Positions 27,924 to 35,585 of a stretch of DNA of 64,000 nt are shown here, piece after piece. The notes beneath the pieces are model-generated. The model made no database searches and was not told the DNA's origin. It worked only from the letters and a program-made list of their open reading frames with translations. How positions within the stretch are numbered: the stretch's first letter is position 1; every line of letters begins with the position of its first letter. This DNA is from Candidatus Kaistia colombiensis (GTDB lineage Bacteria > Pseudomonadota > Alphaproteobacteria > Rhizobiales > Kaistiaceae). A program made the translations under genes and the position numbers. Location: contig CP119318.1 of the NCBI GenBank assembly GCA_029203105.1, positions 820,501-884,500 of the forward strand, read 5' to 3'.

Positions 27924-29002
27924 TGAGCCTTGTCATGACAGCTCCGGTCGCCGGCGACCGTCGTGGCCGCGCCCGGCTGGTGATCGCCGCCCTCGTCGTC
28001 CTGCTTCTCGTCGTCGGCATGATCTCGCTTTGCGTCGGCCCGTCCGGCATGTCGACGGCCGAGGTGGCCGGGCTGCTTTCCGACGCGCTCGCCGGCCGCT
28101 TCGACGCGATCAGCACCGTCAACCATGTCATCCTGTTCGACATCCGCATCCCGCGCACGCTGCTCGGCGCCATGGTCGGCGCGGCGCTGGCGCTGGCCGG
28201 CGCCATGATGCAGGGCCTGTTCCGCAACCCGCTCGCCGATCCCGGCCTCGTCGGCGTCTCGGCAGGCGCGGCCCTCGGCGCGGTGCTGGTCATCGTGCTC
28301 GGCGGCGCCTTCCTCGCCCCCGTGATGGATTTCCTCGGCATCGGCGCGCTGCCGATCGCCGCCTTCTTCGGCGGCCTGGGCACCACGCTGCTGCTCTATT
28401 CGATCGCGACGCGACGCGGCCAGACCTCGGTCGGCACCATGCTGCTGGCCGGCATCGCGCTCGGCGCCATCGCCGGCGCGGTCGCCGCCTATCTCGTCTT
28501 CCGCAGCAACGACTTTCAGCTGCGCGAACTGACCTTCTGGTCGATGGGCGGCCTCGGCGGCGCCACCTGGCACAAGATCCTGCTGACGCTGCCCTTCGTC
28601 ATCGGCGTCTTCCTCGCGATGCCGTTTACCGCGCGGGGACTCGACGCGCTGGTGCTGGGCGAGGCGGAGGCCCGTCATCTCGGCTTCAACACGCAGTTCC
28701 TGAAGAGCCTGATCATCCTGGTCGTGGCGCTGGCCGTCGGCGTCTCCGTCGCCTTCGCCGGCATCATCGGCTTCGTCGGCATCGTCGTGCCGCATGTGCT
28801 GCGCCTCGTCATCGGCCCGGAACACCGGACGCTGCTGCCGGCGACGGCGCTGCTCGGCGCGACGCTGCTGATCGTCGCCGACATGGTCTGCCGGACCATC
28901 GTCGCGCCGGCCGAGCTGCCGATCGGCATCGTCACCGCCACCATCGGCGCGCCCTTTTTCCTGTCGATTCTGCTCAGGAAGCGCGGCGTCATCGATCTCT
29001 AG
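27923..29002 (+). CDS. hmuU: haem ABC transporter permease HmuU (FecCD family)
   Basis: A 359-residue inner-membrane permease. Start ATG 27923 overlaps the hmuT stop, which fixes it. Family blocks are present: IRIPRTLLGAMVGAALALAG, ANPLADPGLVGVSAG-like NPLADPGLVGVSAGAALGA, FWSMGGLGGATW and VGIVVPHVLRLVIGPEHR, the coupling region that contacts the ATPase. About ten membrane helices are expected. The matching ATPase gene hmuV is 487 bases downstream, separated by a repeat block. Confidence 0.95.
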   Translation: MSLVMTAPVAGDRRGRARLVIAALVVLLLVVGMISLCVGPSGMSTAEVAGLLSDALAGRFDAISTVNHVILFDIRIPRTLLGAMVGAALALAGAMMQGLFRNPLADPGLVGVSAGAALGAVLVIVLGGAFLAPVMDFLGIGALPIAAFFGGLGTTLLLYSIATRRGQTSVGTMLLAGIALGAIAGAVAAYLVFRSNDFQLRELTFWSMGGLGGATWHKILLTLPFVIGVFLAMPFTARGLDALVLGEAEARHLGFNTQFLKSLIILVVALAVGVSVAFAGIIGFVGIVVPHVLRLVIGPEHRTLLPATALLGATLLIVADMVCRTIVAPAELPIGIVTATIGAPFFLSILLRKRGVIDL

Positions 29003-29030
29003 GGCGCCCGACAAGACAGGGTCCTCTTTT

Positions 29031-29376
29031 CACCTCTCCCTGAGGAGACCTTTGCAGAACACCTGATGTCGTCACGCGTTCTACGCCGCATGGGCCAGAA
29101 CTCGTCGCCCCGGCGAAGGCCGGGGCCCATGAACACCGGCTTGACGTGGCCGTAGCTGAGCCTTTTGGCTAAGGAATTGTGTGTATGGATCCCGACCTTC
29201 GTCGGGATGACGACCTGAAATGCACGGTCTGCGCAGGTCGACGATGTTGTGCAAAGGTCTCCCTGAAGGAGAGGTCGGAGCAAAGCTCCGGGTGAAGGTT
29301 TAGGGAACTATCCGGTGAGGCCGTAAACCCTCACCCGCCGCATTTGTGCGTTGACCTCTCCTTCAGGGAGAGGTGA
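29031..29376. repeat. REP-type palindromic repeat block between hmuU and hmuV
   Basis: CACCTCTCCCTGA and AAGGAGAGGTC are the two halves of one palindrome split by a MITE-like insert (29044-29262). Then come the shared modules GGAGCAAAGCTCCGGGTG and ACCCTCACCCGCCGCA, and a second palindrome CCTCTCCTTCAGGGAGAGG at about 29355-29373. The 486-base gap holds no gene. Confidence 0.85.
29044..29262 (+). mobile_element. MITE-like element in a REP palindrome, copy 3
   Basis: A 219-base insert from GGAGACCTTTGCAGAACACC to GATGTTGTGCAAAGGTCTCC. CTGA flanks it on both sides (29040-29043, 29063-equivalent at 29263-29266). Removing the insert and one CTGA restores the uninterrupted palindrome CTCTCCCTGAAGGAGAG. 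Internal palindromes match copies 1 and 2. No coding capacity. Confidence 0.8.
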
Positions 29377-29488
29377 AGACGGAGCCCACCGAGACGAGCC
29401 AGTCGAGCTCTCAGGCGGGATGCAACAAGACCGAGTGGCGGCATCACGCCCGCCACTCCCGCCCATTCTGAAAAGCGGGACGCCACCC

Positions 29489-30274
29489 ATGTTGGAAGTT
29501 GAAGCCCTCACCGTCCGCGCCGGCCAGCGCGCCATTCTCGACAACGTCTCTCTGACGGTTGCCCCCGGCGAACTGACGGCGGTGGTCGGGCCGAACGGCG
29601 CCGGCAAGTCGACGATCCTGAAGGCCGTCACAGGCGAGTTGCGCGCCGCGAGCGGCATCATCAAGCTCGACGGCAAGAACATCACCGCCTACCGACCCTA
29701 CGAGCTGGCGCAGCGCCGCGCGGTGTTGCCGCAGGCCTCCTCGCTCGCCTTCCCCTTCACCGTGCACGAGGTCGTCCGCCTCGGCACCAGCGGCGCGCTG
29801 AGCCCGGCCGACCGCGCCGCCCGCGTCGCCGCCGCGCTGATCCGCGTCGACCTGAACGGCTTCGGCGGCCGCTTCTTCCAAGAGCTTTCCGGCGGCGAGC
29901 AGCAGCGCGTGCATCTCGCTCGCGTGCTCTGCCAGGTCTGGGAGCCGGTGGTCGCCGGCGTGCCGCGCTATCTCTTCCTCGACGAGCCGACGGCGAGCCT
30001 CGACCTGCGCCACCAATTGCTCACCCTCGACACGGCGCGCAACTTCGCGCGCGCCGGCGGCGGCGTCGTCGCCATCCTGCACGATCTGAACCTGGCGGCG
30101 CTCTATGCCGACAAGATCCTCGTCGTCAGCGCCGGCCGCATCGCCGCCAGCGGCACGCCGCGCGAGGTCCTGACCGACGCGATGATGCGTTCCGTCTTCG
30201 GCGTCAGCGTGCATGTCGGCGGCGTCTCGACCGACGCGCCCTTCATCCTGCCGCACACCGCCCGCGCCGCCTGA
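29489..30274 (+). CDS. hmuV: haem ABC transporter ATPase HmuV
   Basis: A 261-residue ATPase. I chose ATG 29489 (MLEVEALTVRAGQRAILDNV), where homology to ABC ATPases begins. Walker A is GPNGAGKS, the Q loop is LPQASSLAF, the signature is LSGGEQQR and Walker B is YLFLDEPTASLD, with the switch His in AILHDLNLAALYAD. It completes the HmuTUV haem importer. The repeat insertion upstream separates it from hmuU, so read-through or a local promoter must supply it. Confidence 0.95.
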   Translation: MLEVEALTVRAGQRAILDNVSLTVAPGELTAVVGPNGAGKSTILKAVTGELRAASGIIKLDGKNITAYRPYELAQRRAVLPQASSLAFPFTVHEVVRLGTSGALSPADRAARVAAALIRVDLNGFGGRFFQELSGGEQQRVHLARVLCQVWEPVVAGVPRYLFLDEPTASLDLRHQLLTLDTARNFARAGGGVVAILHDLNLAALYADKILVVSAGRIAASGTPREVLTDAMMRSVFGVSVHVGGVSTDAPFILPHTARAA

Positions 30275-30421
30275 CCCACCGGGTGGGGCCGGTCCCGGCC
30301 CGTCGGTCGCGCCCGGCTCGCGAAAAGGTCCTGCCCAAACGAAAGGGGCGCCATGCCGATTCCCTCGCGGCGGAACAGGCTCTAGATTGCGCCTCCCGAA
30401 ACTGCGGACAGGGATTCGAAC

Positions 30422-32002
30422 ATGGCAGCCAAAAAGCCGGCGCCGGCGCGCACGGTACTGATCATCGACGTCGGAACCTCGTCGGTGAAGGCTGCGCTGT
30501 TCGACGAGGCGGGCCGTACGCTGCGCTCGGCCGACGCGCCGATCACCACGGCCGTGCCGCAGCCGGGCTGGGCCGAACAGGATCCGGCCGCCTGGTGGAA
30601 GGCGACCATCGACGCCGTGCGGGCGCTCGCCGTCGACATCCAGCCGATCGCCATCACCCTGACCGGCTCGATGCAGAACGTCATCCTGCTCGGCCGTGAC
30701 GGCGCCAGCGTGCGTCCGGCGTTGCTCTATAGCGACGCCCGCGTGACGGCGGCGGAGATCGAGGCGGTCAAGGCGCAATTGCCTGGGGATTTCGAGACCC
30801 GCATCGGCAATCGCGCCGAGCCGGCGCTTTGCCTGTTCCGGCTCGACTGGCTGCTCAACCATGAGATCGACACCATGACGGCGGTCGAGCGCGTGCTGTT
30901 CGGCGCCAAGGACGCGGTGATCCACCGCATGACCGGCCGTGCCGTCGTCGATCCGACCTGTGCCACCACCACCGGCCTGCTCAATCTCGCCGAGCGGCAC
31001 TGGGACGCGACCATCCTCGGCGCCATCGGCCTGTCGCTGCGCATTCTGCCCGACATTCTCGATGCCGACGCGCTGGCCGGGCCGCTGCTGCCGGAGCCTG
31101 CCGCCGCGCTCGGCCTGAAGCCGGGCATTCCCGTCTATGTCGGCGCCGGCGATGGCGGCGCCACCGCCTGGGGCACGTCGAGCGAACAGCACGACCGGCC
31201 GCATGCCTATCTCGGCACCACCGGCTGGATCGCCGCCACCATGCCCTATTCGGTGGCAAAGCCGCCGCGCGACGCCTACACGCTCGCCGCCCCGGTCGGC
31301 ACCGACGTCATCGTCATCTCGCCCTTCCTCGCGGCCGGCCTCGCGATCGACTGGTTTGCCAATGTCGCCGGCCGGCCGGTCGCCGAGCTCTATGCGGCGG
31401 CCGAGGCGCAGGACGCCAATCCGCCCGGCGCGCTGTTCCTGCCCTATCTGATCGGCGAGCGGGCGCCGTTTTCCGACCGCGCCGTGCGCGGCGCCTTCTT
31501 CGGCCTCGACCGCGACCACGCGCCGGAAGCGCTCGCCTATGCCGTTCTGGAGGGCCTCGCCCACGCCATCCGCGACAATCTCGACGCGCTGCCCATCGAG
31601 CCCGCCACCATCGCGCTGGCCGGCGGCGTCGCCGGCAGCCTGACCATGGCGCATCTGATCGCCGACGTCACCGGCGCCAAGGTCACGGTTCCGGCCGCCT
31701 CGCGCATCGTCACCGCCTATGGCGCCTTCCGCATCGTCGCGCCGATCATCGGGCTGCGCCGCCAAGGGCAGCTCGGCGGCCGCCAGGGCCAGCGCGCGAC
31801 CAAATCCGAAGGCGCGGCGAACGCCGGCAGCCGTTCCGGCAAGGCCAGTGGCAAGGCCGAAAAATCGCCCGCCGCCGGCGACGAAACCGTCGTCAAGCCG
31901 CGCAAGGGCCGGGCCAAGCGCGCCGCAAGACGCTTTGCCGCCTACCGTCAGGCAGCCGCCCATGCCGGAGCGCTCGCCGCCGCGCTCGATCCGGCGCTCT
32001 GA
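30422..32002 (+). CDS. FGGY-family carbohydrate kinase
   Basis: A 526-residue sugar kinase. The N-terminal phosphate loop IIDVGTSSVKAALFD, the GWAEQDPAAWW segment, GAGDGGATAWGTSS and the C-terminal ALAGGVAGSLTMAHLIADVT adenosine region are typical of the xylulokinase/gluconokinase group. After the last conserved helix (YGAFRIVAPIIGL) there is an unusual stretch of about 60 residues, rich in Lys, Arg and Gly (residues 440-505), before a short helical end. It precedes a ribose-type ABC importer by 66 bases, so it probably phosphorylates the imported sugar. The substrate is unknown; methylthioribose is one idea, given mtnA and mtnC nearby. Confidence 0.85.
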   Translation: MAAKKPAPARTVLIIDVGTSSVKAALFDEAGRTLRSADAPITTAVPQPGWAEQDPAAWWKATIDAVRALAVDIQPIAITLTGSMQNVILLGRDGASVRPALLYSDARVTAAEIEAVKAQLPGDFETRIGNRAEPALCLFRLDWLLNHEIDTMTAVERVLFGAKDAVIHRMTGRAVVDPTCATTTGLLNLAERHWDATILGAIGLSLRILPDILDADALAGPLLPEPAAALGLKPGIPVYVGAGDGGATAWGTSSEQHDRPHAYLGTTGWIAATMPYSVAKPPRDAYTLAAPVGTDVIVISPFLAAGLAIDWFANVAGRPVAELYAAAEAQDANPPGALFLPYLIGERAPFSDRAVRGAFFGLDRDHAPEALAYAVLEGLAHAIRDNLDALPIEPATIALAGGVAGSLTMAHLIADVTGAKVTVPAASRIVTAYGAFRIVAPIIGLRRQGQLGGRQGQRATKSEGAANAGSRSGKASGKAEKSPAAGDETVVKPRKGRAKRAARRFAAYRQAAAHAGALAAALDPAL

Positions 32003-32035
32003 GCCGCTTGCGCCCGCGCGTAGCGGAAGCGATAT

Positions 32036-32063
32036 CACTCTCCCCGCACCCAAGGGGAGAGTG
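32036..32063 (+). promoter_or_regulatory. hairpin covering the ribosome binding site of the sugar-binding protein gene
   Basis: A perfect 10-bp stem CACTCTCCCC / GGGGAGAGTG with an 8-base loop. The right arm contains the Shine-Dalgarno-like GGGGAGAG and ends five bases before ATG 32069. It resembles the REP palindromes of this genome. Confidence 0.55.
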
Positions 32064-32068
32064 GAAAA

Positions 32069-32983
32069 ATGCGGGCTGGAATTCTTGGTTTGGCCTTGGC
32101 CGGTTTGATGGCGTCGACCGCTGGCGCCTTCGCCGCCGACGTGGCGGTGCTGACGCCGTATCAGAGCTCGGTCGCCACCAACCAGATGATCAACGTGTTC
32201 CAGGACAAGGCCAAGGCGGCCGGCTGGAACGCCACGGTCGTCGACACGCGCGGCGACATGGGCCAGCTCGCCAGCCGCATCGAGGACGTCGTCGCCGCCA
32301 AGGTCGCGGCAATCGTGCTGGTCAGCGTCGACCCGACCCAGATCCAGGACCAGGTCAATGCCGCCGCGGCGGCCGGCATTCCCGTCGTCACCATCGACGG
32401 CGCCAAGGCGCCGGGCGTCGTGCTCAACGTCACCTCGGACAATTTCGAGCTCGGCACCAAGCTGTCCGACTTCCTGTTCGGCAAGCTCGGCGGCAAGGGC
32501 AACATCGTCAAGTTCTTCTATTCGGCCCATCCGGGCGTGCACCAGCGCGAGCTGGCGCTCGACGAGGCGCTGAAGAAGTACCCCGACATCAAGGTCGTCG
32601 CCGACCATTATGTCGTCGTGCCCGGTCCGGTCGACGACGCGCGCAAGACCACGGAAAACTGGCTGAAGAGCCAGGGCGACCAGATCGACGCGGTCTGGGC
32701 GGCCTGGGACGAGCCGGCGATCGGCGCACAGCTGGCGGTCGAAGCCGACAAGCCGGATTCGAAGATCATCATCGCCGGTATCGACGGCAACCCGCAGGCG
32801 GTCGAGCTGATCAAGGCCTGCTCGCACATCAAGGGCACGGTCAGCCAGGACTTCGACGCCATGGCCGGCCTCGCCGCCGAGGGCCTGACCGAGATCCTCG
32901 CGGGCAAGACGCCGGCGAAGGCCGAGGTCTACGCGCCGGCCAAGCTGATCACTCCGGAGACGCTGGGCGTCACCTGCCCGTGA
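32069..32983 (+). CDS. ribose-type ABC transporter substrate-binding protein
   Basis: A 304-residue periplasmic binding protein with a signal peptide (MRAGILGLALAGLMASTAGA, FAAD). The class I fold is shown by AAKVAAIVLVSVDPTQIQDQ, AAGIPVVTIDG, VWAAWDEPAIGAQLAVEA and IAGIDGNPQAVELI. It should bind a pentose, or a related sugar or sugar alcohol, and deliver it to the ATPase and permease encoded next. The stop overlaps the GTG start of the ATPase gene. Confidence 0.9.
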   Translation: MRAGILGLALAGLMASTAGAFAADVAVLTPYQSSVATNQMINVFQDKAKAAGWNATVVDTRGDMGQLASRIEDVVAAKVAAIVLVSVDPTQIQDQVNAAAAAGIPVVTIDGAKAPGVVLNVTSDNFELGTKLSDFLFGKLGGKGNIVKFFYSAHPGVHQRELALDEALKKYPDIKVVADHYVVVPGPVDDARKTTENWLKSQGDQIDAVWAAWDEPAIGAQLAVEADKPDSKIIIAGIDGNPQAVELIKACSHIKGTVSQDFDAMAGLAAEGLTEILAGKTPAKAEVYAPAKLITPETLGVTCP

Positions 32984-34536
32984 CATCGACGTCCTTTCTC
33001 GCGCTGGGCGGCCTCGTCAAGCATTTCGGCGCGACGAAAGCTCTCGATTCCGCCGATCTCGCGCTCAGCGCGGGATCGGTACATGCGCTTGTCGGCGAAA
33101 ACGGCGCCGGCAAGTCGACGCTGATCAAGACGCTTTCCGGCCTCTACCAGCCGGACGCCGGCACGATCCGCCTCGATGGCGCCGACATCGCCATCGACGG
33201 TCCGCGCGCGGCGGAAGCGCTCGGCTTTCGCTTCATCCATCAGGAACTGAACCTGGTTCCGCATTTCGACGCCGTCGGCAATGCCTGGATCGGCCGCCAC
33301 CATCCCCGGCGCGGCCCGTTCATCGACCGCCGCGCCATGCGGGCGAAGGTGGCCGAGGTGGCGGCGCGGATCGCGCCCGACCTGCCGCTCGACCGGCCGG
33401 CGGCGCGGTTGACGCCCGGCCAGCGCCAGATGGCGGAGATCGTCCGCGCGCTGATGGAGCCCTGCCGCCTCGTCGTCATGGACGAGCCGACTTCGAGCCT
33501 GTCGGAAGGCGAGGCCGAGCGGCTGCACGCGATCGTGCGCCAGCTTTCCGCCGAGGGCTGTGCGGTGCTGTTCATCTCGCACCGGCTCGACGAGGTGCTC
33601 GACCTCTGCGACAGCTACACCGTGCTCAGAAACGGCCGCACCGTCGGCTTCGGCGCCGTCGCCGACACCAGCCGCGCCGGCCTCGTCGCCATGATGTCGG
33701 GGGCTGGCTCCGGCAACGCCGCAACCCCTCACCCGCCGGCTGCGCCGTCGACCTCTCCCGATGGGAGAGGTGAAAAGCCCGTGCTTGCCACCGACCTCGC
33801 CTTTGGCCCCGGCGACAGCCGCTTCACCTTCCAGGCCCGGCCAGGCGAGATCGTCGGGCTCTACGGCCTTGTCGGCTCCGGCCGTTCGTCGCTGCTGAAG
33901 ACGATCTGGGGCGCGACGCCCGGGCGCGGCCTGATCGCCATCAACGGCCAGGTGCCGCGACAGGGACCTGCCGGCCGCATCAAAGCCGGCGTCGCCTATG
34001 TGCCGGAAGACCGTCGCCGCGAAGGCCTCGCCAATTCGCTCTCGATCGAGCGCAATCTTTCGCTGGCTCATCTCTCCGATTTTCGCGCCTTCGCCTCCCT
34101 GCCCGTGCCGGCGCGCTCGAAGATTCGCCAGTTCGCCAAGGCCACCGGCGCCCGCCTCCGCCTTGTCGCCGCCGGCCCGGACCGCTCGCCGGCGACCCTT
34201 TCCGGCGGCAACCAGCAGAAACTTCTGTTCGGCCGCTGGCTCGGCCGCCCGATCCGAGTCCTCCTCGTTGACGAGCCGACGCGCGGCGTCGATGTCGGCG
34301 CCAAGACCGAGATCCATGGCGAGATGCGCCGGATCGCCGCCGATGGCGCCGCCATCCTGATGGCAACCAGCGACATCGAGGAACTGCTCACCCTCTCCAC
34401 CCGCGTCCTCGTGCTCCATGCCGGCCGGCTGGTGGCCGAGCTCGACGGCCCCTCCCTCACCCGCGCGGCCGTCGTCGCCGCCGCCTTCGGCCATGCTCCC
34501 GACGAGCAGTGGCTGCCCTCGGAACGCTCCGCATGA
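32980..34536 (+). CDS. ribose-type ABC transporter ATPase (two ABC domains)
   Basis: A 518-residue protein of the RbsA/MglA type. The GTG start at 32980 overlaps the previous stop (GTGA). Domain 1 has Walker A GENGAGKS, the signature-like TPGQRQMAEI and Walker B VMDEPTSSL. Domain 2 has a degenerate P-loop region (VGSGRSSLLK), AYVPEDRRREGL, LSGGNQQK and LVDEPTRGVD. The link between them (about residues 248-265) is encoded by a REP-type palindrome in frame, reading HPPAAPSTSPDGRGEK. The permease start overlaps the stop (ATGA). Confidence 0.92.
   Translation: MTSTSFLALGGLVKHFGATKALDSADLALSAGSVHALVGENGAGKSTLIKTLSGLYQPDAGTIRLDGADIAIDGPRAAEALGFRFIHQELNLVPHFDAVGNAWIGRHHPRRGPFIDRRAMRAKVAEVAARIAPDLPLDRPAARLTPGQRQMAEIVRALMEPCRLVVMDEPTSSLSEGEAERLHAIVRQLSAEGCAVLFISHRLDEVLDLCDSYTVLRNGRTVGFGAVADTSRAGLVAMMSGAGSGNAATPHPPAAPSTSPDGRGEKPVLATDLAFGPGDSRFTFQARPGEIVGLYGLVGSGRSSLLKTIWGATPGRGLIAINGQVPRQGPAGRIKAGVAYVPEDRRREGLANSLSIERNLSLAHLSDFRAFASLPVPARSKIRQFAKATGARLRLVAAGPDRSPATLSGGNQQKLLFGRWLGRPIRVLLVDEPTRGVDVGAKTEIHGEMRRIAADGAAILMATSDIEELLTLSTRVLVLHAGRLVAELDGPSLTRAAVVAAAFGHAPDEQWLPSERSA
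33722..33776 (+). repeat. REP-type palindrome inside the ABC ATPase coding sequence
   Basis: This stretch is nearly identical to the intergenic repeat arm at 50648-50699, including CCGCCGGCTGCGCCGTCGAC and a CCTCTCCC...GGGAGAGGTGAA palindrome. It remains in frame and falls exactly in the linker between the two ABC domains. Confidence 0.85.
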
Positions 34537-35468
34537 TCCTTCTTCGCCGTTACGGCACGCTCCTGGCGCTGGCGCTGATCGTCCTCGTCTTCACCATTGC
34601 CTCGCCAAACGCCTTCGGCTCGATGTCGAACCTCGTCAACATCACCCAGCAGATGGCGCTGCTCGCCATCGTCGCCATCGGCGCGACCCTGGTCATGGTG
34701 CTGGGCGAATTCGACCTCTCGGTCTCTGCAGTCGTCTCCTGGGCCGGCATCGCCGCCGCCGCCCTGTTCGCCGCCGGCATCGCCGTGCCTATCGTGATGA
34801 TTGTCGTGCTGGTCTCGGCCGTCGCGATGGGCGCCATCTCCGGCTTCCTCGTCGCCCGCTACAAGGTGCCGAGCTTCATCGCGACGCTCGCCTTCGGCAC
34901 CGTGATCGGCGGCCTGACCTTCTGGGTCTCCAACGGCGCGACGCTGTTCTCCGGCATTCCGGCCGGCTTTCGCGATCTCGGCCGCGGCACGCTCGCCGGC
35001 GTGCCGGTGCCGACGCTGTGGCTGATCGGCGTCGCTGTGGTCTTCTGGCTGCTGCTCGACCAGACCGAATTCGGCCGCAGGCTTTATGCCATCGGCGGCA
35101 ACCGCGAGGCCGCCTGCCTCGTCGGCCTGCCGGTCCGGCGCGACATGGTCGTCGCCTTCGCGCTCTGCGCGGCGCTGGCCGGCCTCGCCGGCCTGCTGCT
35201 GACCGCCCGCCTCGGCAGCGCCCATCCGACCGGCGGCGGCGGCTATCTGCTGCAGGCCTATGCGGCGGTTTTCCTCGGCATGACGGCGTTCCGCGAGGGC
35301 GAGCCGAGCGTGCCCGGCACGCTGGTCGGCGCGGCGATCATCGCCGTCGTCTCCAACGGATTGACCATCCTCGGCGTGCCGAGCTTCCTGCAGGATCTCT
35401 TGACCGGCGCGATCATCCTCGCCGCCGTGCTGGTGCGCAATTTCGGCCGCGACGAAGCTGCGGCCTGA
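34533..35468 (+). CDS. ribose-type ABC transporter permease
   Basis: A 311-residue permease of the RbsC type. ATG 34533 is preferred over a GTG 24 bases upstream because it overlaps the ATPase stop (ATGA). Family blocks include NITQQMALLAIVAIGATLVM, LGEFDLSVSAVVSWAGI and TEFGRRLYAIGGNREAACLVG, then a GGGGYLLQAYAAVFLGM segment. About nine membrane helices are expected. It completes the importer with the binding protein and ATPase. Confidence 0.92.
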   Translation: MILLRRYGTLLALALIVLVFTIASPNAFGSMSNLVNITQQMALLAIVAIGATLVMVLGEFDLSVSAVVSWAGIAAAALFAAGIAVPIVMIVVLVSAVAMGAISGFLVARYKVPSFIATLAFGTVIGGLTFWVSNGATLFSGIPAGFRDLGRGTLAGVPVPTLWLIGVAVVFWLLLDQTEFGRRLYAIGGNREAACLVGLPVRRDMVVAFALCAALAGLAGLLLTARLGSAHPTGGGGYLLQAYAAVFLGMTAFREGEPSVPGTLVGAAIIAVVSNGLTILGVPSFLQDLLTGAIILAAVLVRNFGRDEAAA

Positions 35469-35479
35469 TCGCGCCTCTT

Positions 35480-35540
35480 TAGAGCGTTTTCGAGCGAAGT
35501 GGATACCGGTTCGCATGAAGAAAACGTGATCAAACAAAGA
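35480..35540 (+). repeat. rhizobial dispersed repeat (GAGCGTTTTCGAGCGAAGTG type)
   Basis: The text GAGCGTTTTCGAGCGAAGTG, then GATACCGGTTCGCATGAAG and AAAACGTGATC, is a repeat I recognise from many Rhizobiales genomes. It contains the inverted pair CGTTTTC / GAAAACG. It leads directly into the 21-bp hairpin at 35541. Confidence 0.7.
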
Positions 35541-35585
35541 GATAGAGTCGTTCCGTGTTTCGATGAAACACGGAACGACTCTATC
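35541..35585. terminator. 21-bp perfect hairpin between convergent genes
   Basis: The left arm starts GATAGAGTCGTTCCGTGTTT and the right arm is its exact complement, with a GAT loop. The stop codon of the minus-strand EamA gene (35581-35583) lies inside the right arm. It may act as a bidirectional terminator, although T-runs are absent. Confidence 0.6.

Noticed and set aside
29444..32986. A very long open frame (about 1180 codons) on the minus strand
   Set aside because: It runs opposite hmuV, the FGGY kinase and the sugar-binding protein gene. Its translation is Arg/Gly/Asp-rich without domains, a common artefact of high GC.
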